A stretch of DNA of 64,000 nucleotides, taken from assembly GCA_027475525.1 (NCBI GenBank), contig JAMWFC010000101.1, positions 71,101 through 135,100 of the forward strand. Reading direction: 5' to 3'. The position numbers and the translations under genes are program-made. This DNA comes from Macrolepiota albuminosa. Lineage: Eukaryota > Basidiomycota > Agaricomycetes > Agaricales > Agaricaceae. Shown here piece by piece: positions 63,638-64,000 of the stretch (position 1 is the stretch's first letter; every line of letters begins with the position of its first letter). The notes beneath the pieces were generated by a model that made no database searches, had not been told where the DNA came from, and saw nothing but the letters and a program-made list of their open reading frames with translations.

Positions 63638-64000
63638 ATGCACAACTCCAACCTGTTTTACCGACCTGAAGTATGGAATGGTAGGTATTTCCAACCAATG
63701 AATATGTCAGATACTGGAGGGTATTTCTATATCCAACACAATTCATTGCATGCAAACTGTCATCAAGAGAAGGTCAGAGTCAGAGCTTTTGAGGACCACA
63801 AGCAGAAAAAGGACATTCAGGAGCAAGAGTTTCTACGACTCAAATATCAACTGGATGTTGAACTTCCATCAGCGGATAGCGATCCGGGACATCCGGCAGC
63901 GCATCCATCCATGACTTCAGATTTCCTGAGCAGACTTCAGGATGCCAGCCTTGATCAAATCATGGAAGAGGAAGAGCAACAGGAACCAGAGAATAATGTG
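63638..64000 (+). CDS. Partial hypothetical gene running off the right edge
   Basis: An open frame of 121 codons from the ATG at 63,638 to the last base, without stop: MHNSNLFYRPEVWNGRYFQP, then SLHANCHQEKVRVRAFEDHK, KKDIQEQEFLRLKYQLDVEL, and an acidic end (QIMEEEEQQEPENN). Codon use looks like real coding sequence. I do not recognise the family. Given the neighbourhood it may be the N-terminal part of a transposon protein. The true start may be in an earlier exon. Confidence 0.45.
   Translation, partial: MHNSNLFYRPEVWNGRYFQPMNMSDTGGYFYIQHNSLHANCHQEKVRVRAFEDHKQKKDIQEQEFLRLKYQLDVELPSADSDPGHPAAHPSMTSDFLSRLQDASLDQIMEEEEQQEPENNV

Overview
The window looks like repeat-rich DNA from a basidiomycete fungus, probably an agaricomycete. 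I infer this from the kinds of element present (DIRS/Ngaro-type tyrosine-recombinase retrotransposons, chromodomain Ty3/gypsy elements, a Tnp2-like transposase, a Helitron), the short introns of about 35-80 nt, and a multi-exon gene of the fungal DUF6534 membrane-protein family. No species can be named. Nearly everything is mobile DNA, most of it broken and nested. The only ordinary cellular gene I can reconstruct is the DUF6534 gene at 31,831-33,743.

Layout: 1-7,606 holds a minus-strand Helitron (323-7,606), with the 5' end of a second copy joined head-to-tail at 322. 7,607-12,800 holds low-complexity repeats and a decayed DIRS-like element (RT at 8.9-9.9 kb, Gag-like ORF at 9.9-12.3 kb) that carries an 18-copy, 23-bp minisatellite. 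12,801-29,550 appears to be one tyrosine-recombinase retrotransposon with split direct repeats in the order A1...B1-A2-B2. It has been opened by later insertions: a truncated Tnp2-like transposase gene, and a GC-rich chromovirus (17.8-27.4 kb) that itself carries a spliced antisense Zn2Cys6-like gene. 29.6-34.9 kb holds the DUF6534 gene and spacer. 34.9-43.2 kb is a 5'-truncated gypsy element (copy B), with an unrelated LTR-like insertion in its RNase H region. 43,510-55,995 is a nearly complete gypsy element of the same family (copy A): two 176-bp LTRs, a perfect 5-bp target duplication (TCGAG), Gag-protease, RT-RNase H, integrase, and a large extra ORF of unknown role. That extra ORF is split by a solo LTR of the chromovirus family, with its own 5-bp duplication (GATGT). 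56-64 kb has tRNA-like repeats, a degraded Zn2Cys6-like gene, a degraded basidiomycete family gene, and an ORF running off the right edge.

Expression and structure: in copies A and B an in-frame stop followed by CTA lies at the same place, between Gag-protease and the rest of Pol, and the frame stays open behind it. This makes programmed stop readthrough a serious candidate for Gag-Pol expression. The window also holds more than 30 tandem duplications of exactly 77 bp, scattered through unrelated sequence and breaking many ORFs. I read these as assembly joins that kept a k=77 overlap twice, so many apparent frameshifts here are probably not biological.
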